DNA of 64,000 bases from an uncultured Oleispira sp. (GTDB lineage Bacteria; Pseudomonadota; Gammaproteobacteria; Pseudomonadales; Oceanobacteraceae), in NCBI GenBank assembly GCA_913061415.1, contig CAJXUD010000001.1:372001-436000 (forward strand). The letters are read 5' to 3'. This document shows positions 45,751 through 58,552 of this stretch, one piece after another. The notes below the pieces were generated by a model. It was not told where the DNA came from. It did not search any database and saw only the letters and a program-made list of their open reading frames with translations. A program made the position numbers and the translations under genes. Position 1 is the stretch's first letter. The number at the start of each line of letters is the position of its first letter.

Positions 45751-48700
45751 ATGAGAACTGGCCTATATACTCCAGGTGACTTTAAAGATAACTGTGGTTT
45801 TGGTTTGATTGCCCATATTGAGGGTGAAACTAGCCATAAGTTATTAGAGACGGCAATTGACTCCCTGACTTGCATGACCCACCGAGGTGGTATTGCAGCA
45901 GACGGAAAGACCGGTGACGGTTGTGGGATGTTGATACAAAAACCGGACTCATTTTTGCGTGCAGTCGCGCAAGAGCAAGGCATTACTTTGCCAGAACAAT
46001 ATGCTGTCGGCATGTTGTTTATGGACCTTGACGATGCTATCTGTGCAGAGCAAAAATCTGCATTAGAAAAAGCCATGTCTGGTCAAGGTTTGAACGTATT
46101 GGGATGGCGTACCGTGCCAACCAACAACGATTGCCTAGGCCCAATGGCGATTGATTGCTTGCCAAGATTCGAGCAAGTATTTATTGCTGTCGATCAGATT
46201 CAAAATACTGAACCTGTGAGTAGTGAAGCGTTTGGCGTTAAATTGTTTTACGCGCGACGTTTTGCTGAAAAAGCCTTAATCCAGTTCCCAGACTTCTACA
46301 TTGCAAGTCTGTCAGAAAGCGTATTGTCATATAAAGGCTTAACTATGCCTGTTGACTTACCTGCTTTCTTCTTAGATTTAGCGGATAAGCGCTTAGAAAC
46401 GTCAATTTGTGTTTTTCACCAACGCTTCTCGACCAATACGCAGCCACGTTGGCCTTTGGCTCAGCCGTTCCGTATGTTGGCGCACAATGGTGAAATTAAT
46501 ACCATTAGTGGTAACCGTAACTGGTCTAACGCGCGTAGTAGCAAGTTCCGTAGTGAGTTATTACCGAATTTGGAAGAGCTATCGCCAATCGTTAATACCA
46601 CGGGTTCTGACTCGTCCTCTATGGATAACATGTTAGAGCTATTGGTTACTGGCGGCATGGGCTTGTTCCGTGCGGTACGTATGATGATTCCGCCTGCATG
46701 GCAGAACGTTGAAACCATGGATCCTGATTTACGTGCATTTTACGAATACAACTCTATGCACATGGAGCCTTGGGATGGTCCTGCTGGCCTAGTAATGACC
46801 GATGGTCGTTATGCGGTTTGTGGATTAGACCGTAACGGTTTACGTCCATCACGCTGGGTAATTACGAAAAACGGTTTTATAACGGTTGCTTCTGAAGTCG
46901 GTGTTCATGGCTATAAGCCAGAAGACGTTGTTTCTAAAGGACGTGTTGGCCCAGGTGAAATTCTAGCGATCGATACCCAGACGGGTACGATTATGGATGC
47001 AGAAGCTGTTGATAATTTATTGAAACAGCGTAAGCCGTATAAAAAGTGGCTGAAAGAGAACAGTGTTCGCATTGAAACTCGTTTACAGCTTCAATCTTTA
47101 CAAAACGAGCAGCCTGTTACATCTGATGAGCTTAAAGCGCACCAGAAATTGCAGTTGGTCAGTTTTGAAGAGCGCGATCAAGTATTACGCCCAATGGCTG
47201 AAGCCGGTCAAGAAGCCACAGGTTCTATGGGCGACGATACGCCAATGGCTGTGCTTTCTCAGCGTGTCCGTCACGTTGCTGATTTCTTCCGCCAGAAATT
47301 TGCTCAAGTAACTAATCCGCCGATCGATCCATTGCGTGAAGCGATCGTGATGTCGTTAGAAACCTGTATTGGTGCAGAAAAGAATGTTTTTGACGAGCAG
47401 CCAGATCATGCTGAGCGTATCATTCTGACATCACCTGTTATTTCACCGTTGAAGTTCCACGGTCTGAAAAATACCGGTAATAAAGCATTCAAGCACGTTA
47501 CGGTTAAACTAGCTTACAAAGCTGAAGTTGGCTTGAAGGCAGCGATTGAAGCAGTTTCTGCAGAAGTCGAGCAACAAGTACGCGATGGTGCCGTAATTGT
47601 TATTTTGAGCGATCGTCACGTTGCTCCTGGTGAGTTAATTATTCCGGCGGCTATGGCAACCGGTGCAGTACACCACCACCTTGTTGCAAAAAGCCTTCGT
47701 TGCGATTCAAACATCGTTGTCGAAACGGGTTCTGCGCGTGATGCACATCACTTTGCAGTATTGCTAGGGTTTGGCGCAACTGCGGTTTATCCATGGTTGG
47801 CGTATGACATTCTTACCGATATGCATCGCAGTAAAGAATTACTGGGTGATCCATTACGATCGCAACAGAATTTCCGTAAAGGTATCCGTAAAGGCTTGAT
47901 GAAAATCTTGTCTAAGATGGGAATCTCTACCATTGCGTCTTACCGTGGTTCGCAGTTATTTGAAGCCATTGGTTTAAGCGAAGAAATTGTTGATCTTTGT
48001 TTTGTGGGCGTTAGTAGCCGTATTGCAGGTGCCACTTTTGCTGATTTCCAAGATGATTTGGAATGGGTAGAAAAGAACGCTTGGCTGGCACGTAAGCCTC
48101 TAGAGCAAGGTGGTTTACTGAAGTATGTACACGGTGGCGAATACCACGCGTACAATCCAGATGTGATCCAGAATATTCAGCAAGCTGTTCAGCAGAATGA
48201 TCAAAAAGCGTATGACCGTTTCGCGGATTTGGTTAATAACCGTCCGGTGGCAACGATCCGTGATCTGTTGGCTTTACGTAAAGACGTAAAAGCGATTGAT
48301 ATTTCAGAAGTTGAGCCAGTAAGTGAAATTTTCAAACGCTTTGATACTGCAGCAATGTCTTTAGGGGCTTTGTCTCCTGAAGCACACGAAGCACTAGCAG
48401 AAGCGATGAATGAGTTGGGCGGCCGTTCAAACTCAGGTGAAGGTGGTGAAGATCCTAGGCGTTATGGCACCAACAAAAACTCTAAGATCAAGCAAATTGC
48501 ATCTGGACGTTTTGGTGTAACGCCGGCTTACCTTTCAAGTGCAGACGTATTGCAGATCAAAGTAGCCCAGGGCGCGAAGCCAGGTGAAGGTGGTCAGCTG
48601 CCAGGTGGTAAGGTCAACAACCTAATCGCGACGTTACGTTATTCGGTGCCTGGTGTGACATTGATTTCACCACCACCGCATCACGATATTTATTCGATCG

Positions 48701-50217
48701 AAGATTTAGCACAGCTAATTTTTGATTTGAAGCAGGTTAACCCAACCGCATTAGTTTCTGTGAAGCTAGTATCGGAGCCGGGTGTTGGTACGATTGCAGC
48801 GGGTGTAGCGAAGGCTTACGCTGACTTGATTACCATCTCTGGTTACGACGGTGGTACTGCCGCTTCACCATTAACTTCAATTAAGTATGCCGGCTCTCCT
48901 TGGGAGCTTGGTTTAGCAGAAGCGCATCAATCGCTACGTGGAAATGACTTACGTGGCAAAGTGCGTGTGCAGACCGATGGCGGTTTAAAGTCTGGCTTAG
49001 ACGTTGTTAAAGGCGCTATGTTAGGTGCTGAGTCTTTCGGCTTTGGTACTTTGCCCATGGTTGCTGTGGGTTGTAAATACTTACGTATTTGTCACCTAAA
49101 CAACTGCGCAACGGGTGTGGCAACGCAAAACGATAACTTGCGTGATAAGCATTACATCGGTACAGCAGAAATGGTTAAAAACTATTTCTACTTTGTTGCT
49201 GAAGAAATTCGTAGTTGGATGGCTCAGATGGGCGTTCGTTCAATGGAAGAGCTAGTAGGTCGTACCGATTTATTAGAAATGATTGAAGGTAATACCTCTA
49301 AGCAACGCAACCTAGATCTTTCGCCTTTATTGGTTAACGATCACATACCTACAGATAAGCCACATACTGTTCAAGTAGAGCGCAATACGCCTTTCGATCA
49401 GGGTGTATTAGCTGAGGAAATGGTACAAGCGACACTGGCTGTTATTGAAGCTAAAAAAGGCGGCGAGTTCAGCTTTAAAGTGACGAACTGTGACCGTTCT
49501 GTCGGTGCTCGTCTTTCAGGCGAAATCGCTAAGCGTCACGGCAACCAAGGCATGGCAAGTGCGCCGATTAAGCTAAGCTTAACCGGTACTGTTGGCCAGT
49601 CTTGGGGTGTTTGGAACGCTGGCGGTCTAGAAATGCGCTTAGAAGGCGATGCTAACGATTACGTTGGTAAGGGAATGACAGGCGGTAAGCTTGTCATTTA
49701 TCCACCAAAAGCCTCTGAATTTAGATCTGAAAAGACCTCGATTGTTGGTAATACGTGTTTGTATGGCGCAACAGGCGGTAAATTGCTTGCGGCAGGTTGT
49801 GCGGGTGAGCGCTTTGCGGTTCGTAACTCCGGAGCACATGCGGTAGTTGAAGGCGCGGGCGATCACTGTTGTGAATATATGACGGGCGGTATGGTGTGCG
49901 TGCTGGGTAAAACAGGCTATAACTTCGGTGCGGGTATGACGGGCGGTTTCGCTTATGTACTTGACCTAGATAATAGTTTTGTTGATCAGTACAACCACGA
50001 GCTTGTTGATATTAACCGTATTGGTAATGAATTTACTGAAGGTTATCGTAACCACTTACGCGGTGTAATCACTGAGTTTGTTGCGGAAACAGGCAGTGCT
50101 TGGGGTCAAGAAATCTTAGAAGATTTTGACGACTTCATTGGAAAATTCTGGTTAGTTAAACCTAAAGCTGCAGATTTACAGCAGTTGCTTGATAACATGC
50201 GCGCTCGTCCAGAGTAA
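45751..50217 (+). CDS. gltB: Glutamate synthase (NADPH) large subunit
   Basis: A 1488-residue GOGAT alpha subunit. ATG 45751 ([19 protein letters not shown]) with GAGAG upstream; after removal of a 14-residue propeptide, Cys15 becomes the N-terminal glutaminase nucleophile. Domains: class II glutaminase (about 15-420), central domain, FMN-binding synthase domain (about 820-1190; [37 protein letters not shown]) with the 3Fe-4S cysteines ([19 protein letters not shown]), and the GXGXG beta-helix (about 1230-1430). Transfers glutamine amide to 2-oxoglutarate; electrons come from GltD encoded downstream. Confidence 0.98.
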   Translation: MRTGLYTPGDFKDNCGFGLIAHIEGETSHKLLETAIDSLTCMTHRGGIAADGKTGDGCGMLIQKPDSFLRAVAQEQGITLPEQYAVGMLFMDLDDAICAEQKSALEKAMSGQGLNVLGWRTVPTNNDCLGPMAIDCLPRFEQVFIAVDQIQNTEPVSSEAFGVKLFYARRFAEKALIQFPDFYIASLSESVLSYKGLTMPVDLPAFFLDLADKRLETSICVFHQRFSTNTQPRWPLAQPFRMLAHNGEINTISGNRNWSNARSSKFRSELLPNLEELSPIVNTTGSDSSSMDNMLELLVTGGMGLFRAVRMMIPPAWQNVETMDPDLRAFYEYNSMHMEPWDGPAGLVMTDGRYAVCGLDRNGLRPSRWVITKNGFITVASEVGVHGYKPEDVVSKGRVGPGEILAIDTQTGTIMDAEAVDNLLKQRKPYKKWLKENSVRIETRLQLQSLQNEQPVTSDELKAHQKLQLVSFEERDQVLRPMAEAGQEATGSMGDDTPMAVLSQRVRHVADFFRQKFAQVTNPPIDPLREAIVMSLETCIGAEKNVFDEQPDHAERIILTSPVISPLKFHGLKNTGNKAFKHVTVKLAYKAEVGLKAAIEAVSAEVEQQVRDGAVIVILSDRHVAPGELIIPAAMATGAVHHHLVAKSLRCDSNIVVETGSARDAHHFAVLLGFGATAVYPWLAYDILTDMHRSKELLGDPLRSQQNFRKGIRKGLMKILSKMGISTIASYRGSQLFEAIGLSEEIVDLCFVGVSSRIAGATFADFQDDLEWVEKNAWLARKPLEQGGLLKYVHGGEYHAYNPDVIQNIQQAVQQNDQKAYDRFADLVNNRPVATIRDLLALRKDVKAIDISEVEPVSEIFKRFDTAAMSLGALSPEAHEALAEAMNELGGRSNSGEGGEDPRRYGTNKNSKIKQIASGRFGVTPAYLSSADVLQIKVAQGAKPGEGGQLPGGKVNNLIATLRYSVPGVTLISPPPHHDIYSIEDLAQLIFDLKQVNPTALVSVKLVSEPGVGTIAAGVAKAYADLITISGYDGGTAASPLTSIKYAGSPWELGLAEAHQSLRGNDLRGKVRVQTDGGLKSGLDVVKGAMLGAESFGFGTLPMVAVGCKYLRICHLNNCATGVATQNDNLRDKHYIGTAEMVKNYFYFVAEEIRSWMAQMGVRSMEELVGRTDLLEMIEGNTSKQRNLDLSPLLVNDHIPTDKPHTVQVERNTPFDQGVLAEEMVQATLAVIEAKKGGEFSFKVTNCDRSVGARLSGEIAKRHGNQGMASAPIKLSLTGTVGQSWGVWNAGGLEMRLEGDANDYVGKGMTGGKLVIYPPKASEFRSEKTSIVGNTCLYGATGGKLLAAGCAGERFAVRNSGAHAVVEGAGDHCCEYMTGGMVCVLGKTGYNFGAGMTGGFAYVLDLDNSFVDQYNHELVDINRIGNEFTEGYRNHLRGVITEFVAETGSAWGQEILEDFDDFIGKFWLVKPKAADLQQLLDNMRARPE

Positions 50218-50234
50218 GCGTTTTGAATAAATGA

Positions 50235-51710
<1,476 letters not shown>

Positions 51711-51770
51711 CTTTTTATGACTTGCCTAAGCCAAAAGGCTTATGGATGAGCTAAAAATGTTAATAAAATC

Positions 51771-51798
51771 AAAAAACGCGGCTTATGCCGCGTTTTTT
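51771..51798 (+). terminator. Intrinsic terminator after gltD
   Basis: AAAAAACGCGGC, loop TTAT, GCCGCGTTTTTT. A small preceding hairpin (AAGCC-AAAA-GGCTT, 51728-51741) adds structure. Confidence 0.95.
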
Positions 51799-51890
51799 GT
51801 TTCTGGTGTGTTAACCACTTCCAATGTTATGCTCTATCTTTATAGTATGATAACTGTACATGGATATACCGCGTAGACGGAGCAGGCTGA

Positions 51891-54800
51891 ATGAATCCAA
51901 TAAAAATAGTAACAATATCTCTCTTAGCTTTTACAATAGCTGCCTGTGGCGGTGGTGGAAGCCCTGACTCTAGTTCGGATACGGCGGGTTCTGGCACTGA
52001 TGGCGGGACAACTCCAGTAGTTACAATTCCTGATGGTGGTGGAGATGGATCTACATCTGTTCCTGTAGAAAATATACGCTTTGGTTCTGGTGAAGGTGAA
52101 AATTTTGTACCTGGAAAAATCACTTTAGATCAAAATTACTCAATGCTCGCGGGAACACTTCAAGTAAGTGCCAATGTCGTAGACAACGGCAATGGTAATG
52201 CCATTGTTGAACAACCTTATTTATACACTTTTAGTTCTACTTGTAGTTCAGAATCGACTCCTAGGGCTTCGTTTAACGTAACAAGTCTAGGAAGTACTTC
52301 AGGGACTGCAGCTACAACCTATAAAAACATCAATTGTTCTGGCAATGATGCGCTAACAGTTAAGTTATTTTCTGCCGATGGAAAGATTGAACTTGCAGAG
52401 GCTACGGCTACTGTAACTGGCTATGCTCCACAGCTCGGCTCAGGCAGTGGTTCAGGATATTTTGATGGCAAAATTAGTGGCGATAATACTCTAGCAACAG
52501 AATCTTCTTCATACCTAAGTGCAAGCGTTGTCGATATTGCCGATAGTAATGCATTAATCACGGATTCTGATAAAGAGAAATATACAGTTGTTTGGCGTAG
52601 CAGTTGTTCTGATTCGGCATTCAGTATCACGACTGAAAAATTAGAAACAGGCAATCTAGATACTCGGTATGACGCTAATTCCTGTGTTGGTGTTGATGTG
52701 GTTACGCTTTCAATCTATGCGACAAGTGATTTGGCCGCACCTTTAGATACTATTTCAATGAATATGCAGATAGGAGCTGTTGTTGATAATACAGCGGTGC
52801 CAGCATTAAGTGCGCTAACAATAGCGAATGACCATGTATTAGCGGGAAGTAATCTTTCTATTACAGTGCAAGGTATTGATGCTAATGATAATTCAGCACT
52901 GACAGGTGATTATAAATATCAGTTTGTTACGGATTGCGCTGCGGGTACTGGAGCATTTCCTGCGGAAGTTGTTGAGACAAGCACAGGATCAGTAAACACT
53001 ACATTCAGTAATAAAAATTGTGTAACGAATGGTGATACAACATTAACAGTTAATTTATTTGAAGCTAACGCCAATGTGGTTACAGATGCGCCTTTAAGTA
53101 CGCTAACTACAAAATTTAAAACAGCATATCCTAAACTTGGTTTTGGCAGTGGGGCCGATTTTGTTTCTGGAAAAATTGACGGCGTCACGAAACTAGTAGA
53201 AGACGCATCAACAAAACTGACGGTTAATGCTGTTGATCCATTAGACCTTAATAGTTTAATTGATTCGGATGATTTTGTTGCACAATGGAGCGCAGATTGT
53301 GCGGCGGCAACATTTAGTATAGAAAGCCAGCCATTATCTACACCGGCTGCTGTTACTCGCTACGATGCGAATACCTGTACTGGGACTGATACTGTAAGAG
53401 TAAAGCTGTTTGCAAAGGATGATTTAGCTACAGAGTTAAATTCCACGTCTATAAGTTTAACAATAAGCTCAGGTGCTGGTGTTACAGTTGATGCGAAGTT
53501 AAGTGATATTGATTTAAGTAATGATCATGCTTTAGCTGGCGAAACATTGACATTGAACATCAACGGTATCGATGCACTAAATGGAAATGAACAGCTACAA
53601 GGTAATTATGTCTACACTTTCGAAAGCGTGTGTGCCGGCACGTCTTTTGGGCAAGCAAGCATTCAGAATAATATTGGTACGGTTTCAAATACATACATGA
53701 ATACAAGTTGTGGAGCGTTAGGCTCAGCATCTACAGATACCTTAACGGTTAAACTCTATGAAGCATCCGATCTAACGACCGTACTTGATACAAAAACACT
53801 GACAATTGATACTTCATATCCAGAACTTGGTTTCGGAGCTGGTGCTGATTTCGTGAGTTCACTTATTAGCGGAAATACAGTTTTAACTAGCTCGTTATCT
53901 AGCAAGTTAACAGCCAATGCTGTTGATAATTTAAATCTTAATAGCAAAATTAGCAGTGATGATTATGTCGTAATATGGAGCTCTAGTTGCGCCAATTCGT
54001 CTTTCAGTATTACTAAGCAATCATTAGCTACAGGCAATGCTGAAACGCGTTATGACGCTAACACTTGTACGACTTCCGACATTGTTACGTTGTCGCTTTA
54101 CGCTAAAAACGATCTAGCCACTGTGCTTGATACAGCAACTTTGACAATGAATATTGGCCAGGCCGCTGGAGTGGAAGTCGATCCTAAGCTCGGTTTCGGC
54201 AATGGCAGTGATTACAGTGACGGGCAGTTAAGATTAAGTGCTGATTATGCCTTAGCGGGTAGCTCAATCACGGTAATTGTAAATGGCGTCAACATTAAAG
54301 ATAACAATGCTTTATTAGCGGGTAATTATCTCTATAAGTTCGTATCAACATGCCCAGCCAATTCGACCAGTTTCAGCTCTAGTGTGATCGCAAGTAATAA
54401 TGGAGTCGTGAGCAACACTTATACCAACGCTCAGTGCCAAGTTACAGATACCATCACTGTAAGTTTATTTGCAGATGGAGCTAATACCGCTGTAGATACT
54501 CCTTTGGCCACTGCTACAGGAACTGTAGAGACTGCACTGCCAAAAATTGGTAGTAAAACTGGTGCAGACTTTATTGATGGCACAATTGAAGGAAATGCCA
54601 ATCTTGTAGATTCCGCTTCTACATACCTTAGTGCAACAGTTGTTGATCCTTTAAATGTGAATAAATCATTGAGCTCTGCAGATTATTATGTCGAGTGGAG
54701 TAGTGTATGTGCGACTGCCAAGTTTAGTATTGCTTCACAGAACATCTCCTCTAGTGTGAAGACCCGTTATGACGGTGATGCTGACTCATGCCCGACCGAT

Positions 54801-57140
54801 GTCGTTACCTTAACATTGTTCAATAAGTTTGATGATTCATTAGGTTCGATCACCGCAAATATTACAATCAATGCAAGTTTAATTCCGGCAGAGCCAGCGC
54901 TAGGTCGAGAAACTGGTGTTGCATTTGTGAGTGAAGAGTTGGATTTCTCTGAATCAAATATTGCAGCTCGTCAGACGATTGAAGTCGCAGTAAATATTGT
55001 TGATATCACCGGCGCGGCCAATACATTAATAACTGATACAGAATATGCAGTTAAATTTAACTCGGTGTGTGTGCGAGATGAGCGATCTAGCTTTGATAAA
55101 GATCTAGTCCGTACAACCTCAGGTATTGCCAAGGTTTATTACACGGCAAGCGGCTGCACGGGGAGTGATACCATTAATGCAGTGTTGTACGCAGTTGATA
55201 ATAATTCAGTAGACGAAAGCTCTTCTCTGGCTGTTGCTAGTGGTGCAATAACTATTGAGCTGCCTGAAGTGAATAGTATTGAATATCAGGGGATGACTTC
55301 TAGGCAGATTGCTTTACAGGGGATTTCTTATACCGAATTGCCTGAAGTTACTGAAGTAAGCTTCATAGTAAAAGATATTTATAATAAGCCTGTTAGTGGA
55401 AAGGATGTAACTTTTAGTCTCTCTAATACCTCGGTAGATGCAACTCTATCGGGTGATTTAGATAGTGATGGAGAGGTTGTTGCGACAACCAATGCAGAGG
55501 GTGTTGTTACGGCTTATGTTAATTCAGGTCAGACACACGGTTTGGTCTCTGTATTGGCGGTAACGGATAAGAATGCCGGAGGTTTCCTAAGGACACAGTC
55601 GTTTGGTATTAGTATTACTACAGGTATACCTGTGCAGCCATCTTTTAGCTTAGCGCTGGATAACTATAACCCCAGAGGTTGGAATGTAAATGGCGAGACG
55701 GTTAAAGCAACAGTTCAGTTGGCTGATAGATTTCATAATCCAGTACCTGATGGGACGATAGTTAATTTTATAACTGATGGTGGTTATATTGAGCCTACCT
55801 GTACTACCAGTGGCGGTGCTTGCTCTGTGGATTGGACGTCAGGCAATCCTAGACCTGGTTTCAACAAAGATAATAGCCAAGGGGTTTTACAGAAGAGTAA
55901 AACTCAAACGGAACACCCAACAAATGATCCAACATCACAATTTCATTTTAATAATGATGATAATGGAGCCCCTGTTTGTGGTGCTGACGATACTGCTGCT
56001 GCTTGCGACCCTTATCGTTTAGTCGAAGTCGATGCAAATTGGAACGGCGGTCGCTCAGGGGTAGCTACTATTTTGGCTTATGTTGAAGGTGAAGTTGACT
56101 TCGCTGATGCAAATGGCAATGGCCGGTTTGATGATGGCGAAGACTTTAGTGCAATGCCTGAAACCTATTTGGATGCGAACGAAGATGGGCAGTACACAGC
56201 TCCAGACGAAAATAACCCTTTTGAACAGTTAATCGAATATGTAAAAGATGAGGTTATGACTGCCGCTCCGGCGACCTATCAAGGTGGCAGTTGTACGGAT
56301 GCGGCTCGAGTTGCTGGGCATTGTGCAAGCCTGGTACATCTCCGCCAAGAAGCTAGACTTGTTATGTCTTCTGATGCAGTTGCTTTTAAAGTAGAGTCTA
56401 TTACGGGTGGAACTTCTGGTGATTTAAGTTCAGCAACTTGTATTAATGTATTTAATGAAAATACCGTTAACTTTGTATTCTCAGTGAATGATTATAATGG
56501 CAATACTCCAATTAATGGGACGGCGTTAACGTTCGCTGCTGAAGGGTTTGATATAGATCAAGCGCCAGGGTCTATTTTAAATAATAGTAAGACTGAGGCG
56601 ATATCGGTCCCGTTGACCATTCGAGTAGGTGATGAGTATACGGATGATGTTGGTTTTGTTCGATTATCCGCGGCACACCCCGATGGTGGTGTTGCAGGTT
56701 CTATTACAATCGAAAACATCACGGATAGTCCAAACCTTAAGATTTCAACAACTGATTATATAATGGACGTTGTTAATGCCGATAATGCGCAAATTGTTGA
56801 GTTTAAATTCACAGATACTTGCGGTAATCCGCCTGCGGCGAATGCTATACTTCTTTTCGAAGTTACTGAGCTAGATATTGCTAGTTATGACAAAAACGAT
56901 GCGATTTCTACTAACCCTATCACTAATGTGAAAACGACTGCGGCAATACCGACAGCTAGAGCACAGAGCTTTCAAATTAATGCTGATCAGTTGACAGTTG
57001 ATGGTGCTTATAGGGTTCGAATTGAAAATCCAGATCCAGCTTCTGCAGTGACAGAAGGTACATTAACTGTAAAAGCATATAATGTATCCGCTGGAGGAAT
57101 CGTAACAACCAGTCCAGCATATGCTGTTAAAATGAAATAA
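51891..57140 (+). CDS. Giant repeat lipoprotein with alternating Cys-containing domains and Big_1-like Ig domains
   Basis: A 1749-residue predicted lipoprotein: signal peptide, lipobox IAAC with Cys19, a Gly/Ser/Asp-rich tether (20-62). Residues 63-1126 contain nine tandem modules of about 110-120 residues in strict alternation of two types. Type B (63-181, 306-415, 537-645, 767-885, 1004-1126) has LAG...V.GID...Y.Y.F.S.C...NTY.N..C; type A (182-305, 416-536, 646-766, 886-1003) has GKI...L..N.VD...W.S.C...FSI...TRYDAN.C...D.VTL.L. Each module carries two cysteines, likely a disulfide. Then two bacterial Ig-like (Big_1, invasin-type) domains at about 1145-1330 (VSFIVKDIYNKPVSGKDVTF; VQLADRFHNPVPDGTIVNF), an Asp/Asn-rich segment (ADANGNGRFDDGED, about 1405) that could bind calcium, and further beta domains to the end. 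GGAG precedes the ATG. Probable surface adhesin or structural protein; function not known. Confidence 0.88.
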   Translation: MNPIKIVTISLLAFTIAACGGGGSPDSSSDTAGSGTDGGTTPVVTIPDGGGDGSTSVPVENIRFGSGEGENFVPGKITLDQNYSMLAGTLQVSANVVDNGNGNAIVEQPYLYTFSSTCSSESTPRASFNVTSLGSTSGTAATTYKNINCSGNDALTVKLFSADGKIELAEATATVTGYAPQLGSGSGSGYFDGKISGDNTLATESSSYLSASVVDIADSNALITDSDKEKYTVVWRSSCSDSAFSITTEKLETGNLDTRYDANSCVGVDVVTLSIYATSDLAAPLDTISMNMQIGAVVDNTAVPALSALTIANDHVLAGSNLSITVQGIDANDNSALTGDYKYQFVTDCAAGTGAFPAEVVETSTGSVNTTFSNKNCVTNGDTTLTVNLFEANANVVTDAPLSTLTTKFKTAYPKLGFGSGADFVSGKIDGVTKLVEDASTKLTVNAVDPLDLNSLIDSDDFVAQWSADCAAATFSIESQPLSTPAAVTRYDANTCTGTDTVRVKLFAKDDLATELNSTSISLTISSGAGVTVDAKLSDIDLSNDHALAGETLTLNINGIDALNGNEQLQGNYVYTFESVCAGTSFGQASIQNNIGTVSNTYMNTSCGALGSASTDTLTVKLYEASDLTTVLDTKTLTIDTSYPELGFGAGADFVSSLISGNTVLTSSLSSKLTANAVDNLNLNSKISSDDYVVIWSSSCANSSFSITKQSLATGNAETRYDANTCTTSDIVTLSLYAKNDLATVLDTATLTMNIGQAAGVEVDPKLGFGNGSDYSDGQLRLSADYALAGSSITVIVNGVNIKDNNALLAGNYLYKFVSTCPANSTSFSSSVIASNNGVVSNTYTNAQCQVTDTITVSLFADGANTAVDTPLATATGTVETALPKIGSKTGADFIDGTIEGNANLVDSASTYLSATVVDPLNVNKSLSSADYYVEWSSVCATAKFSIASQNISSSVKTRYDGDADSCPTDVVTLTLFNKFDDSLGSITANITINASLIPAEPALGRETGVAFVSEELDFSESNIAARQTIEVAVNIVDITGAANTLITDTEYAVKFNSVCVRDERSSFDKDLVRTTSGIAKVYYTASGCTGSDTINAVLYAVDNNSVDESSSLAVASGAITIELPEVNSIEYQGMTSRQIALQGISYTELPEVTEVSFIVKDIYNKPVSGKDVTFSLSNTSVDATLSGDLDSDGEVVATTNAEGVVTAYVNSGQTHGLVSVLAVTDKNAGGFLRTQSFGISITTGIPVQPSFSLALDNYNPRGWNVNGETVKATVQLADRFHNPVPDGTIVNFITDGGYIEPTCTTSGGACSVDWTSGNPRPGFNKDNSQGVLQKSKTQTEHPTNDPTSQFHFNNDDNGAPVCGADDTAAACDPYRLVEVDANWNGGRSGVATILAYVEGEVDFADANGNGRFDDGEDFSAMPETYLDANEDGQYTAPDENNPFEQLIEYVKDEVMTAAPATYQGGSCTDAARVAGHCASLVHLRQEARLVMSSDAVAFKVESITGGTSGDLSSATCINVFNENTVNFVFSVNDYNGNTPINGTALTFAAEGFDIDQAPGSILNNSKTEAISVPLTIRVGDEYTDDVGFVRLSAAHPDGGVAGSITIENITDSPNLKISTTDYIMDVVNADNAQIVEFKFTDTCGNPPAANAILLFEVTELDIASYDKNDAISTNPITNVKTTAAIPTARAQSFQINADQLTVDGAYRVRIENPDPASAVTEGTLTVKAYNVSAGGIVTTSPAYAVKMK
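52077..55268 (+). repeat. Nine alternating protein-coding repeats (B-A-B-A-B-A-B-A-B)
   Basis: The nucleotide span of the alternating modules in the giant lipoprotein. Copies share protein motifs (TRYDAN, NTY, LGFGxGxDF) but the DNA has diverged, so the array is old and not a recent amplification. Confidence 0.85.
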
Positions 57141-57153
57141 ACAGTGCATTAAA

Positions 57154-57197
57154 AGTTGAGATAGCCTTAGCTCTAATAGCGAGTTGCCATCTCAACT
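57154..57197. repeat. Inverted repeat after giant lipoprotein gene
   Basis: AGTTGAGAT (57154-57162) and ATCTCAACT (57189-57197), perfect 9-base arms around a 26-base loop, followed within 25 bases by a canonical terminator. Confidence 0.65.
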
Positions 57198-57221
57198 GAT
57201 TAAAGTCACGATATCATCATC

Positions 57222-57247
57222 AAACCCAGCCTAGTGCTGGGTTTTTT
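57222..57247 (+). terminator. Intrinsic terminator after giant lipoprotein gene
   Basis: AAACCCAGC, loop CTAGT, GCTGGG then TTTTTT. It separates the lipoprotein gene from hemE. Confidence 0.92.
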
Positions 57248-57289
57248 GTTATGATGTTTAAAATCTTGAATCTGAAGTCGAATGTAGCC

Positions 57290-58354
57290 ATGTCAGAACT
57301 TAAAAATGATCGTTTTTTACGCGCATTATTGCGTGAACCTGTAGACCAAACACCGGTATGGATGATGCGCCAAGCGGGTCGTTATCTGCCAGAGTATCGT
57401 GCGAGTCGTGCGACTGCCGGTGATTTCATGAGTTTGTGTAAGAACCCAGAGTTCGCTTGTGAAGTAACCATGCAACCGCTTGAGCGTTATCCTTTAGATG
57501 CAGCTATTTTGTTTTCTGATATCTTAACGATTCCAGATGCAATGGGCTTGGGTCTTTATTTTGAAACGGGCGAAGGCCCGCGTTTCAAAAAGATCGTACG
57601 TACTGAAAAAGACGTTGCTGCATTAAAAGTAACAAATACCGCAAAAGATCTTCCTTATGTGACGGATGCTGTAAGTACTATTCGTCGTGAATTGAATGGT
57701 CGTGTACCTCTTATCGGTTTTTCTGGAAGCCCTTGGACACTCGCGACCTACATGGTTGAAGGGGGTTCTTCTAAAGACTTCCGTCATGTAAAAGCTATGA
57801 TGTACGATACGCCAGAAGTGATGCATCAGCTATTGAGTGTATTGGCGGACTCTGTGACTGAATATTTGAATGCTCAAATCGCAGCGGGCGCACAAGCAGT
57901 ACAAATTTTTGATACTTGGGGCGGCAACTTGAGCGATGTGTGTTATCGCGAGTTCTCCCTAAAATACATGAACCAGATTGTTGCGGGTCTAACTCGTGAA
58001 AATGAAGGCCGAAAAGTGCCCGTGATCTTGTTCACCAAAGGTGGTGGTCAGTGGTTAGAAGCAATGGCTGATACAGGCTGTGATGCTTTAGGTATCGATT
58101 GGACAACCGATATGGGTAATGCCCGTAGCCGTGTTGGTGATCGTGTTGCCTTGCAAGGTAATATGGATCCTTCGGTATTGTATGCCAAGCCAGCAACGAT
58201 CCGCAAAGAAGTTCAGCGTATCCTGAATAGTTATGGTCCTGGTACAGGTCACGTATTTAATCTGGGTCATGGTATTCACCAGTTTGTCGATCCAGCGCAT
58301 GCTGGTGCGTTCATTGAAGCGGTTGTTGAATTAAGCCGTGAACAGCATAAATAA
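57290..58354 (+). CDS. hemE: Uroporphyrinogen decarboxylase
   Basis: A 354-residue heme-pathway enzyme converting uroporphyrinogen III to coproporphyrinogen III. ATG 57290 ([17 protein letters not shown]) gives the family N-terminus; the upstream in-frame ATGs fall in or beside the preceding terminator. Signatures: [46 protein letters not shown] and [13 protein letters not shown]. Downstream of gltBD as in many gammaproteobacteria, with the giant lipoprotein gene inserted between. Ends at a terminator. Confidence 0.97.
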   Translation: MSELKNDRFLRALLREPVDQTPVWMMRQAGRYLPEYRASRATAGDFMSLCKNPEFACEVTMQPLERYPLDAAILFSDILTIPDAMGLGLYFETGEGPRFKKIVRTEKDVAALKVTNTAKDLPYVTDAVSTIRRELNGRVPLIGFSGSPWTLATYMVEGGSSKDFRHVKAMMYDTPEVMHQLLSVLADSVTEYLNAQIAAGAQAVQIFDTWGGNLSDVCYREFSLKYMNQIVAGLTRENEGRKVPVILFTKGGGQWLEAMADTGCDALGIDWTTDMGNARSRVGDRVALQGNMDPSVLYAKPATIRKEVQRILNSYGPGTGHVFNLGHGIHQFVDPAHAGAFIEAVVELSREQHK

Positions 58355-58370
58355 TTGCGATTAAGTTTCT

Positions 58371-58397
58371 AAAAGCCCACTTAAAGTGGGCTTTTTT
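58371..58397 (+). terminator. Intrinsic terminator after hemE
   Basis: AAAAGCCCACTT, loop AA, AGTGGGCTTTTTT. Compact stem with T-run. Confidence 0.93.
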
Positions 58398-58552
58398 GTT
58401 TGTGAAATCTCTTTTCGGTCAATATTTAAGTCAATGACCAAAGTTGACGAATCACTACCTCAAGTTATCCTGTAGGTAGAATTAACGATTTAGTGTAGAA
58501 TGTGCCGCGAAAAATAGGTGAATGTTCAGCAATAGCGACAGGCGATTTGGTA

